Below, in pieces: positions 1-6,871 of a stretch of DNA of 14,002 bases. The notes beneath the pieces were generated by a model. It made no database searches. It was given only the letters and a program-made list of their open reading frames with translations, and had not been told where the DNA came from. The DNA comes from Chitinophaga pinensis. GTDB taxonomy: Bacteria; Bacteroidota; Bacteroidia; UKL13-3. A program made the translations under genes and the position numbers. The DNA is taken from positions 1-14,002 of the forward strand of contig CALPIR020000044.1 in assembly GCA_943323675.2 (NCBI GenBank), read 5' to 3'. Position 1 is the first letter of the stretch. Each line of letters opens with the position of its first letter.

Positions 1-256
1 AGGAAGCAACGATGTGCTTTCTGTTTTGGCGTTTAATGACAATCGCGCAGAAAGCAGTATGAATTTTTTAAGCGAAGATGCTATTGCTACACAAACCGAA
101 ACATTTAATAAAGTAGTTGTAAATACGGCTGATGCTCAGGTATTGGGAGCGCAAATAAGCAGCGAGTTGAACGGTAAACAATTGTGGCGGTGGTTTATAA
201 TAATAGCATTATTGTTTCTTTTTACCGAAATTGCATTACTGAGATTGTTGCCTTAA
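1..256 (+). CDS. C-terminal end of a BatA-like membrane protein (partial)
   Basis: This is the last 84 codons or so of a gene that begins outside the window; the frame is open from base 2 and ends in TAA at 254-256. The visible tail has a soluble part containing the segment LAFNDNRAES, then a single strongly hydrophobic helix (LWRWFIIIALLFLFTEIALL), ending four residues later in RLLP. A tail of this shape (N-R-E-S motif, then a C-terminal LWkwFiilALlfLl-E-ll helix) is what I know from Bacteroidota proteins that start with a BatA-type double membrane segment and carry a large extracytoplasmic or VWA-like region between. The assignment rests on the tail only; the diagnostic N-terminus is missing. 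A GTG at 14 could be read as a start but is almost certainly internal, since the frame is open upstream. Only 12 bases separate it from the next gene, so the two are likely co-transcribed. Confidence 0.65.
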   Translation, partial: GSNDVLSVLAFNDNRAESSMNFLSEDAIATQTETFNKVVVNTADAQVLGAQISSELNGKQLWRWFIIIALLFLFTEIALLRLLP

Positions 257-268
257 TACCACTAAAAC

Positions 269-1138
269 ATGGAACAATTAACAACCATAAAAGGATTAAA
301 CTTTAGTGCTGTTGTTTCTAATAACGGTGCCGAAATAAAAAGTATTAAACACCATACAGGAACTGAATTTATGTGGCAGGCCGATGCTGATATTTGGCCA
401 AGAACGGCTCCAGTTTTGTTTCCTATTGTGGGTAAAGTTAAAAACGATTTATTGCGTGTAAAAGACAAAGGATACGCAATTTCGCAGCATGGATTTGCGC
501 GCGATAAGAAGTTCACCTTGATTGAACAAACAGAAAACAAATTAGTGTATCAGCTTTTATATAATGATGAAACATTACAAAAATTCCCTTACGACTTTAA
601 GCTAATTCTAACATACCAATGGGAAGAAGATAAGTTGATTTGTGGTTACGAAGTGTATAATTTGGGTGTAGAAACGATGTTTTTTAGCATTGGTGCTCAT
701 CCTGGTTTTTTAATTCCTGATGGCGATTTATCCCAGTACGAATTGTTGTTTAATAAACCCGAAACTGCCGAAAGACATTTACTTGAAAATGGTTTATTTA
801 ACCATCAAACCCAATTGGTATTAAACAATGAGCAAGTTTTGCCCTTAAGTGCTAATTTGTTTGAATTGGATGCTGTAGTATTCAAAAAAATACAATCAAA
901 CCAAGTTAGTTTGGTGCATAAAAATAGCAATTACCGCGTTACCATGTGCTTTAACGGTTTTCCTTATTTTGGTGTTTGGACTAAGTTTGGGGCACAGCGT
1001 TTTGTTTGTTTAGAGCCTTGGTTTGGCCATTCTGATTACATAGAAGGGCATACAGATATAACAAAAAAAGAAGGCATGCTTGCGCTGCCTTCTCACGAGT
1101 GTTTTAAAACCAATTATACGCTAGCGTTTAGCGTTTAG
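269..1138 (+). CDS. Aldose 1-epimerase family protein (LacX-like mutarotase)
   Basis: A 289-residue cytoplasmic beta-sandwich protein of the galactose mutarotase superfamily, LacX-like branch. Such enzymes interconvert alpha and beta anomers of free or phosphorylated hexoses. Seen in the sequence: HGFARDKKF with His74, GAHPGF with His144, and CLEPWFG with Glu249. By family knowledge His144 and Glu249 occupy the places of the catalytic His and Glu of GalM. Length is normal for the LacX branch (about 290) and shorter than GalM (about 340). There is no signal peptide, and the ATG at 269 is the first start after the upstream stop. The gene lies 12 bases behind the BatA-like gene without a promoter of its own that I can see. 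Its last codons are built from a 7-base tandem repeat that also forms a terminator stem. The exact sugar substrate cannot be told; LacX proteins are named for a lactose operon, but no sugar operon is present here. Confidence 0.85.
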   Translation: MEQLTTIKGLNFSAVVSNNGAEIKSIKHHTGTEFMWQADADIWPRTAPVLFPIVGKVKNDLLRVKDKGYAISQHGFARDKKFTLIEQTENKLVYQLLYNDETLQKFPYDFKLILTYQWEEDKLICGYEVYNLGVETMFFSIGAHPGFLIPDGDLSQYELLFNKPETAERHLLENGLFNHQTQLVLNNEQVLPLSANLFELDAVVFKKIQSNQVSLVHKNSNYRVTMCFNGFPYFGVWTKFGAQRFVCLEPWFGHSDYIEGHTDITKKEGMLALPSHECFKTNYTLAFSV

Positions 1139-1154
1139 CGTGTTTTTATTTTTT
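1116..1154 (+). terminator. Intrinsic terminator overlapping the mutarotase stop codon
   Basis: The segment ATACGCTA (1116-1123) can pair with TAGCGTGT (1136-1143), including one G-U pair, around a 12-base loop, and is followed by TTTTATTTTTT. An alternative, tighter stem pairs ACGCTA (1118-1123) with TAGCGT (1129-1134). The stem contains the last codons and the TAG stop of the mutarotase, and the T tract coincides with the final Lys-Lys-stop codons of the opposing OmpA gene. It would end the plus-strand transcript at a convergent junction only 7 bases wide. The pairing is seen directly; termination is inferred. Confidence 0.55.
1122..1142 (+). repeat. Three near-perfect tandem copies of TAGCGTT
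   Basis: Units at 1122-1128 and 1129-1135 are identical (TAGCGTT); the third at 1136-1142 differs in its last base (TAGCGTG). The repeat spans the mutarotase C-terminus, with TAG of the third unit acting as the stop codon. It could arise by slipped-strand duplication; gain or loss of a unit would shift the frame and change the C-terminal tail. Confidence 0.7.
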
Positions 1155-2684
1155 CAATATTTTAAACTCAACCCTGCGGTTTAATTGTCTGTCAATATCA
1201 TTGTTGTTATCGGCAACAGGTTGTGTTTCGCCATAACCAATGCTAAATAACCTATTTTCTTTAATTCCTTTTGCAACTAAATATTTCTTTACTGCCGCTG
1301 CACGTTTATCACTTAATAATTGATTCTCTGCATCGCTACCCACCGCATCGGTATGTCCAGATATCTCAATAATCATGTTGTTATTTTCTTTCATTAAACT
1401 AACTAAACGATTAAGTTCTGGTTTCGATTCTTCTTTTAATACATCACTGTATTCGTCAAAGAAAATATTATTCAATCGCACTACTTGGCCAGTTTTAATT
1501 GGCACCATGGTAAGGTTTTGTTTAATTTCACGGTATTGACCTGGTTTGGTTAAATCTATGTTAACAGATACAGGAATGTAACCTGCTGCTCGTGCCGATA
1601 TACCATAGTTTTTACCGTATGGAAGTATAATTTTAAAATCACCGCTCTTGCTCCAAAAGCTAGTTTTACCAGCCTCGTTACCTGATGGTAATTCTTCATA
1701 TATTACCTGCACTTCTACATGCTCTTTAGTATCTGCACTTAATACTTCTCCATTAATTAATACAACAGGCTCTGGTTTTGCTTTGGCATTCAATTTAATT
1801 TGAACAATATCTGCTTTACCTAAAGTGTTTTTGTAAGATACCATATATGCTACATCGCCACTAGCAGGTATAGTATAGTAGCCATCCCATTGTTCGGTAT
1901 TTATTTGCGGACCTAAGTTTACAGGCTCTGACCAGTTTTGGTAGGTATCATCTAATCTTCTTGTTAAATATATATCGTTTTGTCCGAAGCCGCCTTGACG
2001 GTTGCTACTAAAGTACAAGGTTACCCCATCGGCTGCCATAAACGGGGTTGATTCATCGTAAGTAGTGTTTATTTTATTTCCCAATGATATAGGCTCGCTC
2101 CACTTTCCGTTTTTGGTAAGTTTAGACACATATAAGTCGTTTAGTTTACCTTCTTCATCCTCACTAAAACTTAATAATATAGTTTTGTTGTCAGGTAATA
2201 AAAAAGCAGAAGAATAAAGCCCACGATTCAATTTGTCTAATTTTTTAATTGCCAATTCATATGGTTCTTGCCATTCACCATTACGTTTTTCAATAAAGCT
2301 AAAACCTACACCCCAATAAACCCCATCTTTATACGAACCTCCAATTAACATTTTATCTCCTGATGGACTAATATTAAATAAGGTGTTAAACTGTTGTTTA
2401 TTAAAGGTTTTACCTAAATTAACTGCGGTTTTCCAACTCCCGTTTTCATCCTTCTCACTCATCCAAATGTCTTGTCCTTCTGTTGGGTTTTGATTTTGAG
2501 GATGGCTAGATCGCACGAAATAAAGTTTCTTTCCATCAGCACTAATTACAGGGTTTAGTTCCGCATATGCTGAATTAACGGCATCACTCAGGTTCTTTAT
2601 TTCATATGTATTTTGCGCTGTTAATAGCTTTATGCTTAGCGCTAATGCAATAATTAAGGTGGTTAGCGTAGAATGTTTGATCAC
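1146..2684 (-). CDS. OmpA-family envelope protein with PD40 propeller repeats
   Basis: A 512-residue secreted protein that likely sits in the periplasm or at the outer membrane and anchors to peptidoglycan. Residues 1-23 form a signal peptide (IKH, then a hydrophobic core, likely cut after LLTA); there is no lipobox Cys. Residues about 40-300 hold PD40/WD40-like blades of the type NPVISADGKKLYF, STPFMAADGVTLYFSS and GFGQNDIYL. Residues about 305-395 look like a carboxypeptidase-regulatory beta-sandwich (LINGEV...GYIPVSV). Residues about 405-510 are the OmpA C-terminal domain, with ISGHTDAVGS (Asp446), LLSDKRAAAVKKYL (Arg461) and NRRVEF; the Asp and Arg are the ones that bind diaminopimelate in this family. 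The start is GTG at 2684, chosen because it gives a proper signal peptide and no ATG occurs before Met75. It is last in the minus-strand run and ends 7 bases from the opposing mutarotase. Confidence 0.9.
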   Translation of the reverse strand: MIKHSTLTTLIIALALSIKLLTAQNTYEIKNLSDAVNSAYAELNPVISADGKKLYFVRSSHPQNQNPTEGQDIWMSEKDENGSWKTAVNLGKTFNKQQFNTLFNISPSGDKMLIGGSYKDGVYWGVGFSFIEKRNGEWQEPYELAIKKLDKLNRGLYSSAFLLPDNKTILLSFSEDEEGKLNDLYVSKLTKNGKWSEPISLGNKINTTYDESTPFMAADGVTLYFSSNRQGGFGQNDIYLTRRLDDTYQNWSEPVNLGPQINTEQWDGYYTIPASGDVAYMVSYKNTLGKADIVQIKLNAKAKPEPVVLINGEVLSADTKEHVEVQVIYEELPSGNEAGKTSFWSKSGDFKIILPYGKNYGISARAAGYIPVSVNIDLTKPGQYREIKQNLTMVPIKTGQVVRLNNIFFDEYSDVLKEESKPELNRLVSLMKENNNMIIEISGHTDAVGSDAENQLLSDKRAAAVKKYLVAKGIKENRLFSIGYGETQPVADNNNDIDRQLNRRVEFKILKK

Positions 2685-2745
2685 GTTTTAAAAGTATTAA
2701 ATTTTGTAATTAAATTAAAATAGAGTCTGTATTCGATTTCATAAA

Positions 2746-2753
2746 CAAACATA
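2746..2753 (-). promoter_or_regulatory. Candidate -7 box upstream of the OmpA-family gene
   Basis: On the minus strand the bases read TATGTTTG, a full match to the Bacteroidota -7 consensus TAnnTTTG. It lies about 60 bases before the GTG start in the 116-base gap behind the DUF2911 gene, giving a leader of roughly 55 bases. I see no TTG at the usual -33 distance, so the case rests on the -7 box alone. If real, the OmpA gene can be transcribed apart from the upstream genes. Confidence 0.4.
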
Positions 2754-2800
2754 TTTTAATCATTAGATATTGTATTGGGTATGATTGTAAACCATTCCTT

Positions 2801-3355
2801 CTATTTTTTACCCAATTCTAAAGGGATTTTTACTGATACATTATCCCATACCAGTGATGTATAAACAACCATTGAATCTGGTTCAAAGCTGATATTAAAC
2901 TGCTCTGCTGCAGTATTGGTTTCAGTTACTGGAACTTGCACTCGCAATACGTCATTTTTCTCGTCAGGTGCAGTTGCTCCCCATCTGTTATTTTCAGTAT
3001 TAAACGCAATAGTCCATGCTGTTTCATCTGGTATTGCATAGATGGCATATTTACCTGCAGGCAATTCTTTACCATTAACTAGTAAAGCTGTTTCTGTATT
3101 AAAAGTAGTGGCCTCATTTGCTCCCATGCGCCAATATTCGCCATATGCTTGTAATGCTCCAGTTTCCTTTGGGCCAAAAATCACCCTTCCTTTTTTAAAC
3201 GGTTGGCAATACATAATATTTAAGTTAAATCCGTTTTGTGTGTATGCCACAGTAGTGGTAGGGCTGTGTTTTTTTGTAGCTGAGCGCAAATAAAATAACA
3301 CACCTGTAAGTAGTATAATCACTACTCCTGTTCCTATAAGCAGTTTCTTTTTCAT
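2801..3355 (-). CDS. DUF2911 domain protein, membrane-anchored
   Basis: A 184-residue protein with one N-terminal hydrophobic segment (residues about 4-23, after MKKK) that acts as an uncleaved anchor or signal peptide; there is no lipobox Cys. The rest would face the periplasm. The family signature is clear: YCQPFKKGRVIFG (49-61), YGEYWRMGANEATTF (71-85), LPAGKYAIYAIP (98-109) and WTIAFN (114-119), matching the DUF2911 pattern of yS-rP--kGR-iFG, yG-vWR-GANeaT and lpaGtYslf-iP. The biochemical function of DUF2911 is unknown; such proteins are frequent in Bacteroidota and are usually secreted. The start is ATG at 3355. It follows the HEAT-like gene by 19 bases, so co-transcription with that gene is likely. 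A 116-base gap with a candidate promoter separates it from the OmpA gene downstream. Confidence 0.88.
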   Translation of the reverse strand: MKKKLLIGTGVVIILLTGVLFYLRSATKKHSPTTTVAYTQNGFNLNIMYCQPFKKGRVIFGPKETGALQAYGEYWRMGANEATTFNTETALLVNGKELPAGKYAIYAIPDETAWTIAFNTENNRWGATAPDEKNDVLRVQVPVTETNTAAEQFNISFEPDSMVVYTSLVWDNVSVKIPLELGKK

Positions 3356-3374
3356 TGTTGTAAAAGTAATAAAG

Positions 3375-3902
3375 TTATACTTTAATTTTTCGTATTTGTT
3401 TTAGTACTGTTCTTGTTCCTGCAACTATTGAGGGTAATTCGTGATTTAAAAATGGCTCCACACGCAATATTAACTCGTCACTAAGATCTGGGTATAGTTT
3501 TACCATATTTGCCATGGTATACATTGCATAAACCCTTGATGCCGTTGGTTTATTGATATCTGTAATGGTATCCATACACTCGTTAATAACTCGTCCATGA
3601 ATTTCGTTTGGTAAGTTAGTAACCACTGATAATGACCTGAAAACACTTCGGTTAAAGGCAACATGTTTTGAACGAGGTAACTCATCTAATAGTTTGTGCC
3701 AATAGGGGGCTAAAAGTTTGGGTTGGTTTTTTGCTATGTAGCTCAAAGGCCATGAAGCACGTTGCACCATTAAAACATCTTCGCCTAGCAACAAATCCAT
3801 TAATTCTTTAAATCGGTTTTTGTTGTTGGCCACATAATTTACAATCAGATCAGTGGTGCGTTTGCTATGCTCACGTTTTAGCGCTTCTTTTATATTAAAC
3901 AC
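3375..3902 (-). CDS. HEAT-repeat-like helical protein of unknown function
   Basis: A 175-residue soluble, almost all-helical protein with no signal peptide or membrane segment. Helix pairs of HEAT/ARM style are suggested by FKELMDLLLGEDVLMVQRASWPLSYIA, KHVAFNRSVFRSLSVV and ASRVYAMYTMANMVKLYPDLSDELILRVEPFL; the stretch QRASWPLSY and the motif RVYAM followed by YPDL look like conserved points. I recall uncharacterised Bacteroidota proteins of this type but no tested function. HEAT arrays usually act as binding scaffolds. The start is GTG at 3902; the next Met is residue 35, so the GTG is the best choice, but no ribosome-binding site helps decide. It is 47 bases downstream of the FUSC gene, with a hairpin-forming inverted repeat between them, and 19 bases upstream of the DUF2911 gene. 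Confidence 0.75.
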   Translation of the reverse strand: MFNIKEALKREHSKRTTDLIVNYVANNKNRFKELMDLLLGEDVLMVQRASWPLSYIAKNQPKLLAPYWHKLLDELPRSKHVAFNRSVFRSLSVVTNLPNEIHGRVINECMDTITDINKPTASRVYAMYTMANMVKLYPDLSDELILRVEPFLNHELPSIVAGTRTVLKQIRKIKV

Positions 3903-3926
3903 AACGTTAAATTAGGGTGGTATAAT

Positions 3927-3945
3927 TTGGTTTACAACAAACCAA
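3927..3945. repeat. Perfect 7-base inverted repeat between FUSC and HEAT genes
   Basis: TTGGTTT (3927-3933) and AAACCAA (3939-3945) are perfect inverted copies around a 5-base spacer ACAAC. The repeat begins 5 bases past the FUSC stop codon. In the minus-strand transcript it would fold into a 7-base-pair hairpin, but it is followed by an A/U-mixed stretch with no U run, so it is not a typical intrinsic terminator. It could be a processing or stability element between co-transcribed genes, or an operator. Confidence 0.5.
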
Positions 3946-3949
3946 GAGT

Positions 3950-6103
3950 TTATTCTGAAAAGTTAATTTGGTTTATTTCTTTTTTAATATTGGTTGCTGT
4001 TTGCTGCATAGCAATAAATAATTCGGGTTGAATGGCAGCATAATGATTGTTGCTGCGTGTAAATTTTATTTCACCAAAAATTGATTCAGGTGTTTGTTGC
4101 GTAGAAATTTTTTCTGATGATTCATGCAAAATAAAATACACCGATCTAATGGCTCTTATATCCTCATCAGATAATTGCTCGCCAACTTTTAACTGATAGG
4201 ATAGGGTTGCTAAATAAGACGACATTTGGTTGTTAAGTACAGAAAATTGAAACACATGGTTTGAATTTTTTTGTTTGCTTTTGGGTTCCGACAACATGCG
4301 TTGAAAAGCGGTTGTTAAATAGCTACTCTGAACATAAAGTTCTTTTCTGGCAAGCCTGTAAGTTGATTGCGACAGTTGTGTTTCATTGCGTTCTGCAATA
4401 GATTTTAAGTAGCCCATATTGGCATTTAATACCTTTTGCATAATGTCCTTTAATTGATAAGATTCCCAATTTGGGAATATAAAATAACTAGCCCCAAGTG
4501 CTAATCCAGCTCCAATTAGTGTATCTAAAATACGTTCCCAAGCCACAGAAAATTGACTGGCAGTATCGGTAAAGCTGAATACAATTAAAACGTAGGGGGT
4601 CATAAACAAAACACTTACCACGTAATTAATGCGCATAAAACTAAAGGCTAAAACCATTAATGTGGTTAAAAAAGCAAAGCGAGCACCAATACTAGGAAAG
4701 AACTTTAAAATTAACAAGCCAACTAAGCCGCCTATAATAGTGCCTATTACACGCTCGTAATTACGTTTTTTGGTAAGGCTAAATCCTGGCTTAAGAATTA
4801 CAATAATGGAAATTAAAATCCAATAGCTGTAGGATGCGTTGTAAATGGTTCTGGCAAATACAAAACCAGCCATACATATAATTGCCATGCGTATGGCATG
4901 TCTAAAATGATTTGAATCTAATGTGAGGTTGGCTTTAAATAAATTCCAATCTATGGTTTGTGGTTGCACAAACTTACGCAACTCTGCACTGCGTTCTTTT
5001 GGTAACTGTTGTGCCGATAGTTTATAACCATGAATCCTTTCTATGCGGTTGCTTATATTACGCAGGTTTATTAATATACGTTTAAGTACATGTACTTTAA
5101 TTCCCTGTATTTCCAGTTCATCAACCTTACCTTTTAATACATTAAGGGTAGGTATAAAATGTTTTGAAGCGCTTTTATCTTCATGGTTATGAAGGTTATT
5201 ACCAATATGCGTAATGGCCTTAGCCATTTGTTTAATTACGCTTTCAAAATGGGGTAATATACCTGTGTTGGCGTAGGCTTTATGGATATCAATATAATTG
5301 TAATGGGTGGCCATACTTTGCTCGTATAAATCAACCAAATCAATAAAAGTAAGTAATAGTGTACGTCCTGTAGGGGTCGAATCAACTAATATTTTGCGTG
5401 TCTTAAACAAAATCTCACGCACATGTTCTTGGTATTCATTAACAACGGCTTGTTGTGCTATTATTTTCTTGTATTGTTCATTAATATCAACTTTAGCATC
5501 ATAAAAACCCGCTTTAAGTTCAATAAACTTGGCTACTTCAAAAATACATTCGCCCAATATTTGCTCTGATGCGCGATAAGGCATCAGCTTTTGACTAAAT
5601 AAACTTAATAAGAAATACCAAATACCGCCAAGCATAACCAATAAGGCATAATTCAAGGCTTGCACAAAAGTGAGTTGCTGGTCAATTCCTAAAATCATAA
5701 CAGCCAGCGCAGAAATACCCATGGCAGCAGCACGCGCACCAAAAACATGCATCATGCTTAATAAAAAGCAACTTACACCAATAAATAAAGTGAGTAATGC
5801 CGTATACTTTGCAAATAACGCGGTTAGTAAAGCCATACCAAAAATAAGGGCAATGGTAATTAACATAGCGTTTCTGCGATGCTCGTATGGCCCCGGATTA
5901 TCGGGTATGCTAACACACAGCGCCCCCAAAGAAATTGCTATTCCTAGGTTAATGTCTCCTAGGTTGTAAAACAATACCGATGGTAGAAGTAGTCCAAATG
6001 TAATACGAATTCCATCACTAAAATATTGGCTAAATAAAAAGCGTTTTAGTGTTTTACCGCTAGCGGTAATCTTGTGTTGAATGGATTCGGCTACAGGATT
6101 CAT
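3950..6103 (-). CDS. FUSC/YccS-family inner-membrane protein (aromatic acid exporter superfamily)
   Basis: A 717-residue integral membrane protein with the two-halved build of the FUSC/YccS family, and of the same size class as E. coli YccS. An N-terminal membrane block (residues about 30-170, about six segments, with the loop PDNPGPYEHRRNAM after the second) is followed by a large, charged, mostly helical cytoplasmic region (about 175-400), a second membrane block (about 405-545; segments such as AIICMAGFVFARTIY, YWILISIIVILKPG and IGTIIGGLVGLLIL), and a second cytoplasmic helical tail (about 550-717). The motif KKRNYERVIGTIIGGLVG is typical of the second FUSC module. Members include aromatic acid and fusaric acid efflux proteins, but YccS-type members have no firmly assigned substrate, so export of an organic anion is inference. 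Start ATG at 6103. First gene of the minus-strand run; it begins just after the cold-shock gene terminator. Confidence 0.88.
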   Translation of the reverse strand: MNPVAESIQHKITASGKTLKRFLFSQYFSDGIRITFGLLLPSVLFYNLGDINLGIAISLGALCVSIPDNPGPYEHRRNAMLITIALIFGMALLTALFAKYTALLTLFIGVSCFLLSMMHVFGARAAAMGISALAVMILGIDQQLTFVQALNYALLVMLGGIWYFLLSLFSQKLMPYRASEQILGECIFEVAKFIELKAGFYDAKVDINEQYKKIIAQQAVVNEYQEHVREILFKTRKILVDSTPTGRTLLLTFIDLVDLYEQSMATHYNYIDIHKAYANTGILPHFESVIKQMAKAITHIGNNLHNHEDKSASKHFIPTLNVLKGKVDELEIQGIKVHVLKRILINLRNISNRIERIHGYKLSAQQLPKERSAELRKFVQPQTIDWNLFKANLTLDSNHFRHAIRMAIICMAGFVFARTIYNASYSYWILISIIVILKPGFSLTKKRNYERVIGTIIGGLVGLLILKFFPSIGARFAFLTTLMVLAFSFMRINYVVSVLFMTPYVLIVFSFTDTASQFSVAWERILDTLIGAGLALGASYFIFPNWESYQLKDIMQKVLNANMGYLKSIAERNETQLSQSTYRLARKELYVQSSYLTTAFQRMLSEPKSKQKNSNHVFQFSVLNNQMSSYLATLSYQLKVGEQLSDEDIRAIRSVYFILHESSEKISTQQTPESIFGEIKFTRSNNHYAAIQPELFIAMQQTATNIKKEINQINFSE

Positions 6104-6112
6104 TTAGTGGTT

Positions 6113-6138
6113 CAAAAATAACGGAAAGTTTATGGCAA
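6113..6138 (-). promoter_or_regulatory. Candidate promoter of the FUSC gene
   Basis: On the minus strand TATTTTTG (6120 down to 6113) fully matches the -7 consensus TAnnTTTG. A TTG at 6138-6136 sits upstream with a 15-base spacer, somewhat short of the usual 17-23. The predicted leader would be only a few bases long. The TTG is the end of the T tract of the preceding terminator, so the two elements would touch. AT-rich sequence makes a chance match possible. Confidence 0.3.
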
Positions 6139-6167
6139 AAAAAAACACGCCCTGAGGCATGTTTTTT
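6137..6167 (-). terminator. Intrinsic terminator of the cold-shock gene
   Basis: In the minus-strand transcript ACATGCC (6162-6156) pairs with GGCGUGU (6151-6145) around a UCAG tetraloop, with one G-U pair, and is followed by nine U (6145-6137); A residues before the stem extend it. This is a textbook intrinsic terminator, placed about 20 bases past the cold-shock stop codon. Read on the plus strand the stem has a C-A mismatch but a T run also follows, so it may be weakly bidirectional. Confidence 0.85.
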
Positions 6168-6187
6168 AAACGATAACAATGTTGTAA

Positions 6188-6382
6188 TTATATAACTTTT
6201 ACGTTAATTGCGCTTAAGCCTCTAGGGCCGTTTTGCGTTTCAAATGTAACCTTGTCGTTTTCGCGGATTTCGCTTTGTAAACCTGATACGTGAACAAAAA
6301 TGTCTTGTCCGTTTCCGTTACTTGGAGAGATAAATCCAAAGCCTTTCGTTTCGTTGAAAAACTTTACTGTGCCTTCTTGCAT
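6188..6382 (-). CDS. Cold-shock domain protein (CspA family)
   Basis: A 64-residue single-domain cold-shock protein, which binds single-stranded RNA and DNA and melts secondary structure, acting as an RNA chaperone in the cytoplasm. Both nucleic-acid-binding motifs are present: RNP1 KGFGFI (13-18) and RNP2 DIFVHVS (27-33); the C-terminal strand LSAINVKVI closes the barrel. The start was set at the ATG at 6382 (MQEGTVKFFN), which is where the family begins; an in-frame ATG at 6412 would add ten residues without homology and would overlap the candidate -7 box. It stands alone: it has its own terminator and is divergent from a small gene of unknown function. A csp symbol is not given because paralogues cannot be told apart here. 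Confidence 0.93.
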   Translation of the reverse strand: MQEGTVKFFNETKGFGFISPSNGNGQDIFVHVSGLQSEIRENDKVTFETQNGPRGLSAINVKVI

Positions 6383-6409
6383 TGTAATTGTATTTAATAA
6401 ATGAGGTTG

Positions 6410-6438
6410 CAAGATAGGTATATATTATTGATATGCAA
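6410..6438 (-). promoter_or_regulatory. Candidate promoter of the cold-shock gene
   Basis: On the minus strand TTG (6438-6436) is followed, after a 19-base spacer, by TATCTTG (6416-6410), which resembles the Bacteroidota -7 box TAnnTTTG with one T missing. Spacing to the -33 element is ideal. The start of transcription would lie near 6404, leaving a leader of about 20-25 bases before the ATG at 6382. Confidence 0.35.
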
Positions 6439-6468
6439 TCTTTTTATTTCAACTTTAAAACAAAGTGA

Positions 6469-6484
6469 GGCTTTACAGGCTTTA
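6469..6484 (+). repeat. Direct repeat GGCTTTA in the divergent promoter region
   Basis: GGCTTTA occurs at 6469-6475 and again at 6478-6484, two bases apart, which gives a 9-base period. It lies in the 123-base gap between the divergent cold-shock gene and the 121-residue protein gene. It could be a tandem binding site or chance; no -7 box for the plus-strand gene is evident near it. Confidence 0.4.
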
Positions 6485-6505
6485 ACAAGGTAAAATAAAT
6501 TTATC

Positions 6506-6871
6506 ATGAATAGAAATAACGACATATTATCATTACGCCCACCCATTTTAGTTGACCAAGAACGTAATCCTTTGTTGATAGAAGAGTTTCAAAACATGGT
6601 TTTGAGGCCAATTCTTAAATTTCAACACGATTTGTTGCTTTCCTATTTTAAACAGCATATAGCTTATAAACACATGCCAATAAATGAGCAGGAGCGGAGT
6701 GCTTACTTACAAAACTGCTTTAGCAAGGATGTTAACCTTCGTTATTTTTATATTGGTTTAATTGCTGCACTTTTTACAACCGAAGAAATTCTTTTTTACA
6801 AGGAAAACTCTTCTGAAATCAACAAAAGAATACTGCAAATGCTTATTCAGCGCATAATTAGTGCCCTGTAA
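6506..6871 (+). CDS. Conserved small helical protein of unknown function
   Basis: A 121-residue soluble protein without signal peptide, membrane segment or Cys pair; its only Cys is residue 71. Predicted mostly helical. Seen blocks: ILSLRPPIL (7-15), EEFQNMVLRPILKFQHDLLLSYFKQHI (26-52), SKDVNLRYFYIGLIAALFTTEEILFYKENSSEINKRI (73-109), QMLIQRI (111-117). I recall small proteins with the same pattern (LRP near the start, FQN-vLRPilKfQndll, and FT-eE---Y-eN-selNKRi near the end) in Flavobacteria and relatives. Some carry the name glyoxalase in databases, but I see no glyoxalase fold or metal-binding residues here, so I would not transfer that name. The ATG at 6506 is the only sensible start. It is monocistronic: divergent from the cold-shock gene and convergent with the histidine kinase gene. 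Confidence 0.8.
   Translation: MNRNNDILSLRPPILVDQERNPLLIEEFQNMVLRPILKFQHDLLLSYFKQHIAYKHMPINEQERSAYLQNCFSKDVNLRYFYIGLIAALFTTEEILFYKENSSEINKRILQMLIQRIISAL

Noticed and set aside
262..540. 92-codon open frame on the minus strand inside the mutarotase gene
   Set aside because: It is antisense to a well-conserved gene, has no recognisable domain and no promoter; it is a shadow of the real frame.
5307..5969. Two plus-strand open frames of 65 and 99 codons inside the FUSC gene
   Set aside because: They are antisense to the cytoplasmic and membrane parts of FUSC and have no signals of expression.
6383..6412. Ten-residue N-terminal extension of the cold-shock protein from the ATG at 6412
   Set aside because: The extension MQPHLLNTIT has no counterpart in the family, and the upstream ATG overlaps the candidate -7 box, so it would not be in the transcript.
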